From: an uncultured Oscillospiraceae bacterium
GTDB taxonomy: Bacteria; Bacillota; Clostridia; Oscillospirales; Acutalibacteraceae
Direction: 5' to 3'
Assembly (NCBI GenBank): GCA_900556765.1
Contig: USQH01000001.1
Span: forward strand, 1-33,769
Length of the DNA stretch: 33,769 nt
The notes below the pieces were generated by a model. It saw nothing but the letters and a program-made list of their open reading frames with translations, ran no database searches and was not told the DNA's origin. Numbering within the stretch: the first letter of the stretch is position 1; each line of letters starts with the position of its first letter. Positions 1 through 6,664 of the stretch are shown piece by piece. The position numbers and the translations under genes are program-made.

Positions 1-31
1 TGCTGCGGCAAAATCCGTGCTGCGGCAAAAT
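1..31. repeat. 14-bp direct repeat, two copies
   Basis: The word TGCTGCGGCAAAAT occurs at 1-14 and again at 18-31, separated by CCG, giving a 17-bp period. It lies just before a terminator hairpin, so it is probably in the 3' untranslated part of a plus-strand gene that ends left of the window. Confidence 0.8.
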
Positions 32-40
32 ATACGCAAA

Positions 41-78
41 AGCGGTCTGCATTTAAAATGCAGACCGCTGATTTTTTA
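41..78 (+). terminator. Rho-independent terminator of an upstream gene outside the window
   Basis: AGCGGTCTGCATTT (41-54) is the exact reverse complement of 56-69, giving a long GC-rich stem with an A/T loop. It is followed by a T-rich run (GATTTTTTATTTT). No plus-strand gene precedes it in the window, so it should end a gene to the left. Confidence 0.85.
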
Positions 79-79
79 T

Positions 80-225
80 TTTGTTCCGCACGGTGACCGC
101 ACAGTAACCGCGTATCAATCACTCGGTCACGCACATGAACTACTCGCCGCCTACTTTCCGATCACTCGGTCACGCACGGCGTCCATGCCGATCGCTCGGT
201 CACGCACATTGCCCCACAGCAACCC
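80..225. repeat. CACG/CGTG-type degenerate repeat array (left end)
   Basis: A variant of the dispersed intergenic repeat. The word CACTCGGTCACGCAC recurs at about 119 and 163 and, as CGCTCGGTCACGCAC, at about 193, with CGCACGGTGACCGCAC before them. Spacing is irregular (30-44 bp). There is no gene here. It sits between the terminator at 41-78 and the 3' end of the TspO gene. Confidence 0.6.
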
Positions 226-269
226 ACTCGCCTACCATTTGGCGGCTGCTCGAACACGCGCGGTGACTC

Positions 270-743
270 TCAGTTAAGCACGGCGACACCGATGTTAAGA
301 TACAGCGCGAAGCACAGCCATATCAAATAGGGCAGCGTCAAATAACCCGCGCGCTCGTCGATGTGAGAAAAGCGAATTACCATCACGATCACCGCCGCAA
401 TCAGCAAAAGCAGCTCAAATATCGCCACCGTATACAACCCGAATCGGAAAAACAGTACCGGCCACAAAAAATTGAGCGCAAGCTGCAAATAATATGCCGT
501 CATCGCCTCTTGGCGGTTCGCGCCGCCGGTCATGCTGACGATGTAGGCGGCATATCCCATCATCAGGTACAGCACCGTCCACACGATCGGGAAAAGCCAA
601 CCCGGCGGAGATGCAGGCGGTTTGTTCATAACTGCGTACCGCTCCGAAAACGAGCCGGACGCAAACGCCGCCAAGCCGCCGACCGCCAGCGGAATTATCA
701 GCGCAATGAGCAGTTTTTTCAAATTTACAACGGCAACCTTCAT
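270..743 (-). CDS. tspO: TspO/MBR family membrane protein
   Basis: The 157-residue product has five hydrophobic segments and the tryptophan/proline-rich signature of the TspO/MBR (peripheral benzodiazepine receptor-like) family: PPASPPGWLFPIVWTVLY, then a YYLQLALNFLWPVLFF segment. The family binds porphyrins and related ligands in the membrane; its role in Firmicutes is not settled. An upstream in-frame ATG at 782 would add 13 charged residues. The start at 743 is preferred because GGGG lies about 9 bases before it and the family begins just before the first membrane segment. The length is normal for the family. The next gene on this strand is far enough upstream for an independent promoter. 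No regulatory site was recognised. Confidence 0.9.
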   Translation of the reverse strand: MKVAVVNLKKLLIALIIPLAVGGLAAFASGSFSERYAVMNKPPASPPGWLFPIVWTVLYLMMGYAAYIVSMTGGANRQEAMTAYYLQLALNFLWPVLFFRFGLYTVAIFELLLLIAAVIVMVIRFSHIDERAGYLTLPYLIWLCFALYLNIGVAVLN

Positions 744-906
744 GATTTTACCCCGTTCCGCCGCCGCTTTTTTAGGCGGCAAGTTATCTGATAAGAGTTT
801 ATGCCGTTTTTGGTAAAATTATTACAGGCGCGCCGCAAAGTACCGCCCGAAATCCAGCCGTTTGCCGACGTACTGCGCAACGCACGAGCGCCGCCGTCCC
901 GTGTGC

Positions 907-944
907 ATGAAAGAAGCGGCGTCTTCGCAAACGAAAAACGCCGC
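907..944 (-). terminator. Terminator downstream of the FNT gene
   Basis: GCGGCGT (916-922) pairs with ACGCCGC (938-944), and the inner bases can extend the stem as TTCG/CGAA. Read on the minus strand, the hairpin is followed by a CTTCTTTC pyrimidine tract. It lies just after the stop codon of the formate/nitrite transporter gene. Confidence 0.65.
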
Positions 945-971
945 CCGATGTGACTGTTATGCGCCTTAAAC

Positions 972-1598
972 TCAGTCCTTTTTCAGCTTTGCCAGCAGGC
1001 AGAACGCGTTGCCGCCTACCACATTGCCGAGCGTAATGACAACAAGCGGCAAAATCCACCTGTCGATGCTCATCGACAGCATAAAATAGAACATATCGGC
1101 GACGCTGTGCTCAAATCCCGCCAAAATGAATACGCTCACGCACAGCACAACGACCAGCGCCGATGAAAAATTGCGCTTTTCGCCCTGAGTAATATATGTA
1201 TCAACGGCGATAAACATCATTATGCCGCAGAAAACGCCAAGCACGAACAGGCTCGGCAGTCCATCGGCGACCTTTGTTTCGGAAACCGAAGTACAGCGGT
1301 CGATTATTTTATCAAACACACGGGTACAGCGAACAAGTCCGGCTGCCGCCGCCGCACCGATGAAATTGCCCGCCCATACCAGCAGGGTGAACAGTATGTA
1401 CGACGGCTTGTTTTTTACAATATAAGGCGCCTTGCCCGTAAACAGGTTCAGCCCGAAGCTGAGCACGCACAGCAGTCCGACGCTGAACAGGATCGACCCT
1501 GCGACGGCGTTCTCAACCGACAGATAGACCACACAGCCGATGCTGATAGCAAATCCCGCCAGCACGGCAAGCGCAAGGTCACGCAAGCATTTTTTCAT
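972..1598 (-). CDS. Formate/nitrite transporter (FNT) family channel
   Basis: The 208-residue integral membrane protein carries the family landmarks: LNLFTGKAPY (the LFTG signature), NFIGAA, FCGIMMFIAV (matching the FCNxxVxLA segment) and AGFEHSVADMFYF. The last contains the conserved pore histidine (normally FEHxxANM) and has Asp in place of the usual Asn. FNT proteins are pentameric channels for small monovalent anions such as formate, nitrite or hydrosulfide; the substrate cannot be told from sequence. It is shorter than FocA/NirC (about 260-285 residues), mainly in the loops and ends, but all six membrane segments appear to be present. GAGGGG lies about 9 bases before the ATG. It has its own terminator and stands alone. 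Confidence 0.88.
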   Translation of the reverse strand: MKKCLRDLALAVLAGFAISIGCVVYLSVENAVAGSILFSVGLLCVLSFGLNLFTGKAPYIVKNKPSYILFTLLVWAGNFIGAAAAAGLVRCTRVFDKIIDRCTSVSETKVADGLPSLFVLGVFCGIMMFIAVDTYITQGEKRNFSSALVVVLCVSVFILAGFEHSVADMFYFMLSMSIDRWILPLVVITLGNVVGGNAFCLLAKLKKD

Positions 1599-1683
1599 TT
1601 TTCATACCCCTCATTTTACCTTTATGTATTTATTTATAACGGCATAGACGCCGCAAAAAAACGGTATTTTTTCTCCGCACGGC

Positions 1684-2865
1684 TCACGCTGTCTTTTTTT
1701 CGCGCGATACGGCGAGCGCAATCAGCAGCACTGCCGGGAATATCATCGCGCCGAGCATTCCGGCACGCAGGTTGCCGCCGAATAAATCGGACACGAAGCC
1801 GACGGTAATCGGCCCGAGGGTGCAGCCGAGATCTCCTGCAAGAGCCAGCAGTGCGAAAAGCGCCATTCCGCCGCTTTGGTACTGCTTTGATGCATAAGAA
1901 AAGGTGCCGGGCCACAGCACGCCGTTTGCAAATCCGCACAGAGCGCATCCGACCAGCGACAGCACCGGCAGCGGCGACAGCGCCGCCAAGAGGTAGCTGA
2001 AGATTCCGAGCACACTGCACAGCGCCATAAAGCGTTCCAGCCGAATACGGTCGCTCATGCGCGCGTAAAGCACCCTCGCGCTGCCGGCGAGCAGGGCAAA
2101 GGCGCACGGTCCGGCGATGTCGCCGACCGTTTTGGACACGCCGAGCGCCGACTCGGTAAACGCCGACGCCCACTGGCACATGGCGATCTCACTGCCGCCG
2201 GCGCAGGTCATCATCAGCGCCGATTTCCAAAAGACCGGCGAGCGCAAAATCTCCTTCAGCGGCGCGCTGACGCCGTTTTCGCCCAGCTGATTTATCGGCA
2301 CAGCGGTAAACAGGAACATATTGCACGCCGGCAGCAGCGCCCAGATAAAGGACATATACCGCCAGTTTTCAACGCCGAAAGCAGCGAAAAACGCGGTCGA
2401 TACCAATATTACCGCCGCCTGTCCCCAGCAGTAAAAGGAGTGCAGCAGGCTCATCGCCGCCTCCTTGCGCGAGGTCGGGCATGCCTCGACGATGGGGCTG
2501 ACAAGCACCTCGATCAGTCCGCTGCCGGAGCCGTATATCAGTATTGCGATCAAAATGCCGGTAAACGGCGGCATAATGTACGGCAGCACGCCGAGCGCGA
2601 CCAGTCCCGCGGCGGCAAACGCGTGCGCGGCGACCACCGAGATGCGGTAGCCGATGCGGTCGACGAATTTGGTCGAAAGCCCGTCCACGACCAGTTGTAT
2701 AAAAAAGTTTATGGCGGAAACGGCGGATATCTGTGACAGCGACAGCCCGAAATCGCGGTTAAAGCTGACATAGAGCAACGGCGCAAAATTGCACACGATA
2801 GCCTGCGTAACATAGCCGACGTAACTTGCCTTGATAGTCATGTTGTAGTTTTTGCTTATCTTCAT
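1684..2865 (-). CDS. MFS family permease
   Basis: The roughly 393-residue protein has about twelve hydrophobic segments and a major-facilitator loop 2-3 of the type DGLSTKFVDRIGYR (a variant of GxLaDRxGxR). There is a second, similar loop after TM8 (LYARMSDRIRLER). Sequences such as GSGSGLIEVLVSPIVEACP and the fusion-free 12-TM layout suggest the group of sugar- or drug-type MFS permeases common in Clostridia; the substrate is unknown. The start at 2865 (MKISKNYN) is chosen over an ATG 39 bases upstream because GGATGTGAT precedes it at the right distance and the extra residues are not conserved-looking. It is divergent from the zinc-ribbon gene at 3017, with about 150 bp between the starts. 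Confidence 0.88.
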   Translation of the reverse strand: MKISKNYNMTIKASYVGYVTQAIVCNFAPLLYVSFNRDFGLSLSQISAVSAINFFIQLVVDGLSTKFVDRIGYRISVVAAHAFAAAGLVALGVLPYIMPPFTGILIAILIYGSGSGLIEVLVSPIVEACPTSRKEAAMSLLHSFYCWGQAAVILVSTAFFAAFGVENWRYMSFIWALLPACNMFLFTAVPINQLGENGVSAPLKEILRSPVFWKSALMMTCAGGSEIAMCQWASAFTESALGVSKTVGDIAGPCAFALLAGSARVLYARMSDRIRLERFMALCSVLGIFSYLLAALSPLPVLSLVGCALCGFANGVLWPGTFSYASKQYQSGGMALFALLALAGDLGCTLGPITVGFVSDLFGGNLRAGMLGAMIFPAVLLIALAVSREKKTA

Positions 2866-2930
2866 TTTATCACATCCGAAATGCATTTGATGATATGTTA
2901 GCACACTGTCAACAAATTTACAATTGTTTG

Positions 2931-2959
2931 TTGAATATCCGACGCAAATGTGTTATATT
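2931..2959 (+). promoter_or_regulatory. Sigma-A-type extended -10 promoter for the zinc-ribbon gene
   Basis: TTGAAT (2931-2936), a 17-bp spacer and TATATT (2954-2959) preceded by TGT make an extended -10 promoter about 58 bases before the ATG at 3017. On the opposite strand a TTGACA (complement at 2907-2912) may serve the divergent MFS gene, but no clear -10 was found for it. Confidence 0.7.
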
Positions 2960-3016
2960 TTTTATTAGTAATCGGGATAGTTGTATCCGATAAATATAAT
3001 TTGGAGGTATTTTTCT

Positions 3017-3871
3017 ATGTTCTGCAAAAATTGCGGTGCTCAGTTAAACGACGGCGCGGCGTTCTGCACAAGCTGCGGCGCGCAGACGGACGCTCAGACT
3101 GAGCAACCGGAGGCAAGCGCTCAGCCGGTGAATAATGCTCAGCCGGAGCAGCCGTTCCAGCCCACCATGCCGGTACAGGAGGCGGCTCAGTTCGGCGCCG
3201 TCAGCACCATGCTCGGCAGATTTTCGGCGGTTTTCTCCGACACCCTTTTCCTTGTAATATGCATTCTTGTCAGTGCAAACGCTGCATTTTCGCTCTTTAG
3301 CGGCAGTATAAATGTGCTGAGCGTGCTGTTTACCATTTTCCTTTGGCTGACTTATGTCGGCGCTAAAAAGGGTGAGATCAGCGGCAAGTATATGCGTTAC
3401 ACCAGCGGCACGGTCTTTGCAACATATGTTGTCGGTTGGGTCGTTGCGGGCGTATGCGCTCTCGGCGCTCTCATTTCGCTGGCTTCCGGTGGTTTGATCG
3501 CTTCGATATTGTCCGAAATCAGCAGTGATTATTCTTATGCACTAGGCTCATTGTTCTCCGGCGGTATCGGAGTTTTGGCAGCTATCATATTCCTGATTGT
3601 CGGAGCCGCAATTGCCGTTCTCAACTACTTCGGCGTTTTGACCATGCACAAGCTGGCTAAGTCAATGTACATGAGCGTTGAGTCGGGCGTTGAGCAGCTT
3701 GAAAAGGTTGATTCAGCTAAAACATGGATGCTCGTTTTCGGCATTGTCTACGGCATCGGTGCGCTGGGTTCCGTTGGCGATATTAAGTCGTTCCTGGCAG
3801 AGGGCAGCCTTGCCGCCGCATACATTGTCGCGTATGTTTGGCTCGGCAAAAACTTCGTAAAAAAGGCATAA
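3017..3871 (+). CDS. Zinc-ribbon multi-pass membrane protein
   Basis: The 284-residue protein begins with a zinc ribbon (CKNCG at residues 3-7, CTSCG at about 17-21). A Gln/Glu/Pro/Ala-rich linker of about 40 residues follows, then five or so hydrophobic segments, ending in a short basic tail. This domain order is common for unclassified Clostridia membrane proteins; I do not recognise a more specific family. The start at 3017 is fixed by GGAGG at 3003-3007. An earlier in-frame ATG at 2981 would lie upstream of that site and inside the probable 5' leader. The gene is monocistronic, with its own promoter and a strong terminator. It shares the N-terminal ribbon design with the proteins at 13241 and 13760, but the membrane parts differ. 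Confidence 0.85.
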   Translation: MFCKNCGAQLNDGAAFCTSCGAQTDAQTEQPEASAQPVNNAQPEQPFQPTMPVQEAAQFGAVSTMLGRFSAVFSDTLFLVICILVSANAAFSLFSGSINVLSVLFTIFLWLTYVGAKKGEISGKYMRYTSGTVFATYVVGWVVAGVCALGALISLASGGLIASILSEISSDYSYALGSLFSGGIGVLAAIIFLIVGAAIAVLNYFGVLTMHKLAKSMYMSVESGVEQLEKVDSAKTWMLVFGIVYGIGALGSVGDIKSFLAEGSLAAAYIVAYVWLGKNFVKKA

Positions 3872-3909
3872 TCGCGCCATAAGCAACAGTTAAAACTACA
3901 TATACAGCA

Positions 3910-3949
3910 AAAGGAACAGGTTCAGCAAATTTGAACCTGTTCCTTTTTT
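3910..3949 (+). terminator. Rho-independent terminator
   Basis: AAAGGAACAGGTTCA (3910-3924) and its exact complement (3932-3946) form a 15-bp stem with a 7-base loop, followed directly by a T run. It ends the zinc-ribbon membrane protein gene. Confidence 0.95.
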
Positions 3950-3989
3950 GCTTTCGGCTGAGTTGTAACCGGCATTTTTTTAATAACAA

Positions 3990-4090
3990 CGGAGTGCGCA
4001 AACCGGCGGCACGGTGCGCGGATTGACAGGACGGCGCATGAAAATCAATTACGCGGCGCGCGAATCGGTGACACGGCACGTGCAAGTTCC
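3990..4090. repeat. CACG/CGTG-type repeat array between converging genes
   Basis: About five units of 18-22 bp of the dispersed repeat lie here: GGCACGGTGCGCGGATTGACAG, GGACGGCGCATGAAAATCAA, CGGCGCGCGAATCGGTGACA and GGCACGTGCAAGTTCCCAC. The unit endings (TTGACAGG, GTGACAC) match those in the arrays at 18.8 kb and 22.8 kb. It lies between two convergent genes. Confidence 0.7.
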
Positions 4091-4124
4091 CACCTCATCA
4101 AACGGAAAACGGCGTGTTCGGCGG

Positions 4125-5192
4125 CTAAATATCCCTCAGCAACCGCTCGGTGATCTGCGCCGTCGCATCCAAATCGCAGGAGGCGGCGTACAGGCTTTGC
4201 AGCAAACGGGTCTGCTCCCTTGCCTCGTCGAGCGACGCCGCCGCGCCGCGCAGCAGCTCGTCACACGCTTTGCGGTTAAATGAAAGCCGCTGGCGGTGCT
4301 TTTTCATCACCGGAATATCGGTAAATCGCCGCGCATGATACCTCCGTCGATCGGCGTCGAGCGAAATAAACCTGTTTTCGGTACAAAAAGCGACACGCGC
4401 ATCGGGCACAATGACCTGCTCGGCGACCTCGCCGGCAAACAGCGGACTCAGCCCCGTCACTATGTCGTAACCAAGCTCCAGCGCGGTGTGCCGCACCGCG
4501 GTCATGATCACACGCGCCGCCGCGCCGTAGTCGTCGTCAATTATCAGCAGGCTGTCGGCGGCACTGACCAATGCGTCGCCGTCGAACGCGATACCGTCGG
4601 GCGTGACGGCGGAAAGATAGCACAGCCGTTCGGTGCCGCTGCGTTTTTGCCGCCGCCCGAGCAGACGCGCCGTCGACATCATCGCAAACTGTGCCGCCTT
4701 TTTGCCGTCGGTGCAGTCCGCCGCGATGCGGAACGAGTCCCCAAGCAGTGACGATGCCGCCGACATATACCGTGACGCACGCGCATAAAGCGAATCGCGT
4801 GCGGAGTAGACCGTTTCGACCGCGTTGATCTCGCTTTGCAGCCGTTTGGCACTGCACGCGGCGTTGAAATCGACTGTTATCTCGCGCAGACAGGGGCGCA
4901 CCGCGCATATCAGGTGAGGAAAATCGCCCGAAATGACCGCAACGCCCGCACTCGGCGCAAAAACGCCCTCAACCCTCTTGGGATCGAGCGGATCGACCGC
5001 CGTCCAAATCTCGGCGCCGTGCGACAGCAGCTTGCCTGCGGCGGCGGTCATCGCCTGTGCGCGGCCCGTACCCGCCGCTCCGTAAAGAATGTACACACGC
5101 TCGTATCCGCTTGCGGCGTCGGCAAGCAGCGAGCAAAAGCCGTCCGCGCGGACGGCCGACAGAAAGCACCGATCGGGATATGTAAAAGACAT
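4125..5192 (-). CDS. PRK06851-like P-loop protein with degenerate nucleotide-binding sites
   Basis: The 355-residue protein resembles the uncharacterised Clostridia family PRK06851, which has two P-loop halves. Landmarks are a Walker A position reading GAAGTGRA (residues 38-45), then VDPLDPKRVEGV, a SGDFPHLI segment, and a second half with DDDYGAAARV (about 218-227) where the second P-loop should be, followed by VPDARVAF. The first site has Arg for the Walker Lys and Ala for Ser/Thr, and the second is unrecognisable, so ATP hydrolysis is doubtful. It is probably cytoplasmic; no membrane segment is seen. The start is set by GAGG seven bases before the ATG. That GAGG lies in the hairpin described at 5192-5251. 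A 42-residue membrane protein gene precedes it by about 60 bp on the same strand, so the two may be co-transcribed. The family assignment is from memory of its motifs. Confidence 0.65.
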   Translation of the reverse strand: MSFTYPDRCFLSAVRADGFCSLLADAASGYERVYILYGAAGTGRAQAMTAAAGKLLSHGAEIWTAVDPLDPKRVEGVFAPSAGVAVISGDFPHLICAVRPCLREITVDFNAACSAKRLQSEINAVETVYSARDSLYARASRYMSAASSLLGDSFRIAADCTDGKKAAQFAMMSTARLLGRRQKRSGTERLCYLSAVTPDGIAFDGDALVSAADSLLIIDDDYGAAARVIMTAVRHTALELGYDIVTGLSPLFAGEVAEQVIVPDARVAFCTENRFISLDADRRRYHARRFTDIPVMKKHRQRLSFNRKACDELLRGAAASLDEAREQTRLLQSLYAASCDLDATAQITERLLRDI

Positions 5193-5251
5193 AGCAAAAC
5201 CTCGCGTATGAAAAAAGTTTTGCTATATTCTATTCGCCCGACGAGGTTTTG
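5192..5251 (-). promoter_or_regulatory. Leader with two alternative hairpins sequestering the ribosome binding site
   Basis: On the minus strand the GAGG and start region of the ATPase gene can pair in two ways. CAAAACCTCG (5195-5204) is exactly complementary to CGAGGTTTTG (5242-5251). TAGCAAAAC (5192-5200) is exactly complementary to GTTTTGCTA (5217-5225). Both use the same CAAAAC arm, so they exclude each other. The first covers the GAGG and the second reaches the start codon. This suggests control of translation, but no ligand-binding fold was recognised. Confidence 0.5.
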
Positions 5252-5380
5252 TTACAGCGCGGTTATCCAGTCGATAAGCGCCGCGCCGAAGTAGCCGACC
5301 GCTATAAGCGCAAAGCACAGCATGGTAAAGGCAAAGGCGCGCAGCGCTATCGCCGTGCTTTTGCCGGAATTTTTATTCAT
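5252..5380 (-). CDS. 42-residue single-pass membrane protein
   Basis: This small protein has a basic N-terminus (MNKNSGKST), one hydrophobic segment of about 25 residues (ALRAFAFTMLCFALIAVGYF) and a short tail ending in DWITAL. GGGGTGAT stands seven bases before the ATG, which makes it a likely real gene in spite of its size. A longer reading from 5443 lacks such a site. I do not recognise the family; small one-pass proteins of this shape in Firmicutes are often anchors or stress-related peptides, which is only an analogy. It is followed after about 60 bp by the P-loop protein gene, with the RBS-masking hairpins between them. Confidence 0.6.
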   Translation of the reverse strand: MNKNSGKSTAIALRAFAFTMLCFALIAVGYFGAALIDWITAL

Positions 5381-5452
5381 CCGTATCACCCCACGGTTAG
5401 TATCGGCGGCGGCGCGCATTTTATTCCGCGCGGACAAAATCAATCGGAAAAG

Positions 5453-5484
5453 CTCCCCGCATACAATGATATAGGGGAGTTTTT
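5453..5484. terminator. Possible bidirectional terminator or attenuator hairpin
   Basis: CTCCCC (5453-5458) pairs with GGGGAG (5474-5479), flanked by A-rich sequence before and TTTTT after, so it could stop transcription on either strand. No plus-strand gene precedes it. On the minus strand it would lie in the leader of the small membrane protein gene. Its role is unclear. Confidence 0.35.
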
Positions 5485-5526
5485 ACCGCCGCGTTTTGTA
5501 AAAGTATGACATCCTCCATTTACCGC

Positions 5527-5555
5527 TTGATAGCGGTCGCGGCAGGGATTAGAAT
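5527..5555 (+). promoter_or_regulatory. Sigma-A-type promoter for mecA
   Basis: TTGATA (5527-5532), a 17-bp spacer and TAGAAT (5550-5555) stand 22 bases before the mecA start. A strong ribosome binding site (CGGAGGAG) lies between. Confidence 0.65.
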
Positions 5556-5576
5556 TTTATTACGGAGGAGAATATT

Positions 5577-6149
5577 ATGCATATTTTTTTCGATTCACCC
5601 CAGCAGTTTAAGATCGAACTTGACCGCGAGGATATGAACGAGCTTAACATAACCTTTGAGCAGATGGATTACAACGACGAGCACACGCGCGAGGTGCTTC
5701 AGGGACTGCTCCACCGTATCGGTGCGCCGGCAGGATTCGACGCCGAATCGGGCAGAATAATAATTGAGGTCTTTCCGAGCCCCGACGACGGATGCGTAGT
5801 TCGGTTCACGGCGGTCGAAGCGGAGCGCGCCACGCCGACCGTTCGTATGCGCCGCGTCAGCCGCGAACCCGAGGTGTATCGGTTCGAGAACGCCGCCGAT
5901 ATGCTGGCGGCGGTGTCGGCGATGCACGATACCGTCGGTCAGGACAACGACATTCCGTGCGAGCTGTACCTGCTTGACGGATATTATCAGGCTGTGGTGT
6001 ATATCGACCGCGATGAAAAGCGAGCGCCGCGTATACTCAGCGAATTCGGAAGCCGCGTAGGGACGGGAACGGCGGCAGCGGCGTTCACCGCCGAGCACGG
6101 GCAGCTGATAAGCGAAAATGTCGCCGCCGATATCGGAAAATACTTATAG
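5577..6149 (+). CDS. mecA: MecA-type adaptor protein
   Basis: The 190-residue protein matches the negative regulator of genetic competence (MecA/YpbH) family. An N-terminal part (about residues 10-80) reads KIELDREDMNELNIT, then an FEQMDYND/VLQGLLHRIG region and a strand GRIIIEVFPSPDDGCVVRFT. The C-terminal domain (about 100-190) contains YRFENAADMLAAV and SELYLLDGYYQAVVY-type strands, the part that contacts ClpC in the family. MecA hands substrates such as ComK or Spo0A to the ClpCP protease in Bacillus; the substrate here is unknown. The acidic linker is short, and the protein is slightly shorter than B. subtilis MecA (218). Promoter and ribosome binding site are both clear. It is monocistronic. 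Confidence 0.82.
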   Translation: MHIFFDSPQQFKIELDREDMNELNITFEQMDYNDEHTREVLQGLLHRIGAPAGFDAESGRIIIEVFPSPDDGCVVRFTAVEAERATPTVRMRRVSREPEVYRFENAADMLAAVSAMHDTVGQDNDIPCELYLLDGYYQAVVYIDRDEKRAPRILSEFGSRVGTGTAAAAFTAEHGQLISENVAADIGKYL

Positions 6150-6164
6150 AACAAAATACCGGAT

Positions 6165-6560
6165 ATGACATATTCTGACGGGCAATATCGTGACAAAACG
6201 CCGTAAGCGTGACAAAATATCACATACGCGCGGCAAACTGCAAGCCATAATTGTGACTGAATATCGCAAATGCAGCGTGACAGCAGATCACAAAGGCGCA
6301 GTAATCCGTTGCAAATGTGCCAAAACATCACAAGCACGAAACAATCCGCGAGCAGCAATCGTTGTATAAAATTACAAACACAATCGCCACAGCAAAACAC
6401 ATCCGTGACACCTGTTCACGCACCGCGCCGCCGACTACGCACCGCGCCGCCAACTACGCACCGCGCCGCCAACTACGCACCGTGCTACCCATCCACGGAC
6501 TGCGCTACTTATTCACGCACGTTGACACCCACTTACACACGGTGACAGCAGATCACGCTC
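6165..6560. repeat. Repeat-built spacer with a 19-bp tandem array
   Basis: No gene is supported in this roughly 500-bp spacer. Its core at 6418-6474 is three 19-bp units of ACGCACCGCGCCGCCAACT (the first with G for A at one place), followed by a diverged fourth unit. The flanks (6180-6400 and 6500-6600) are looser units of about 20 bp ending in GTGACA or ATCAC, such as GCGTGACAGCAGATCAC (twice). Apparent reading frames through it are repeat artefacts. Confidence 0.75.
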
Positions 6561-6602
6561 CTAACAAAGCATCAAAAACGTAAACGTGACAGCAAAGCAC
6601 AA

Positions 6603-6633
6603 GCCGCCCGAACAGCAGTACCGTTCGGGCGGC
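6603..6633 (-). terminator. Terminator of the heavy-metal ATPase gene
   Basis: GCCGCCCGAAC (6603-6613) and GTTCGGGCGGC (6623-6633) form an 11-bp GC-rich stem with a 9-base loop 30 bases after the stop codon. The T-rich tail on the minus strand is weak (TTGTGCTTTG). Confidence 0.7.
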
Positions 6634-6664
6634 TCAATATACGCCGATATTTTTAATATGCGCC

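Noticed and set aside
6404..6583. The 19-bp array considered as a CRISPR array
   Set aside because: Units are contiguous with no unique spacers of constant length, and no cas gene is present.
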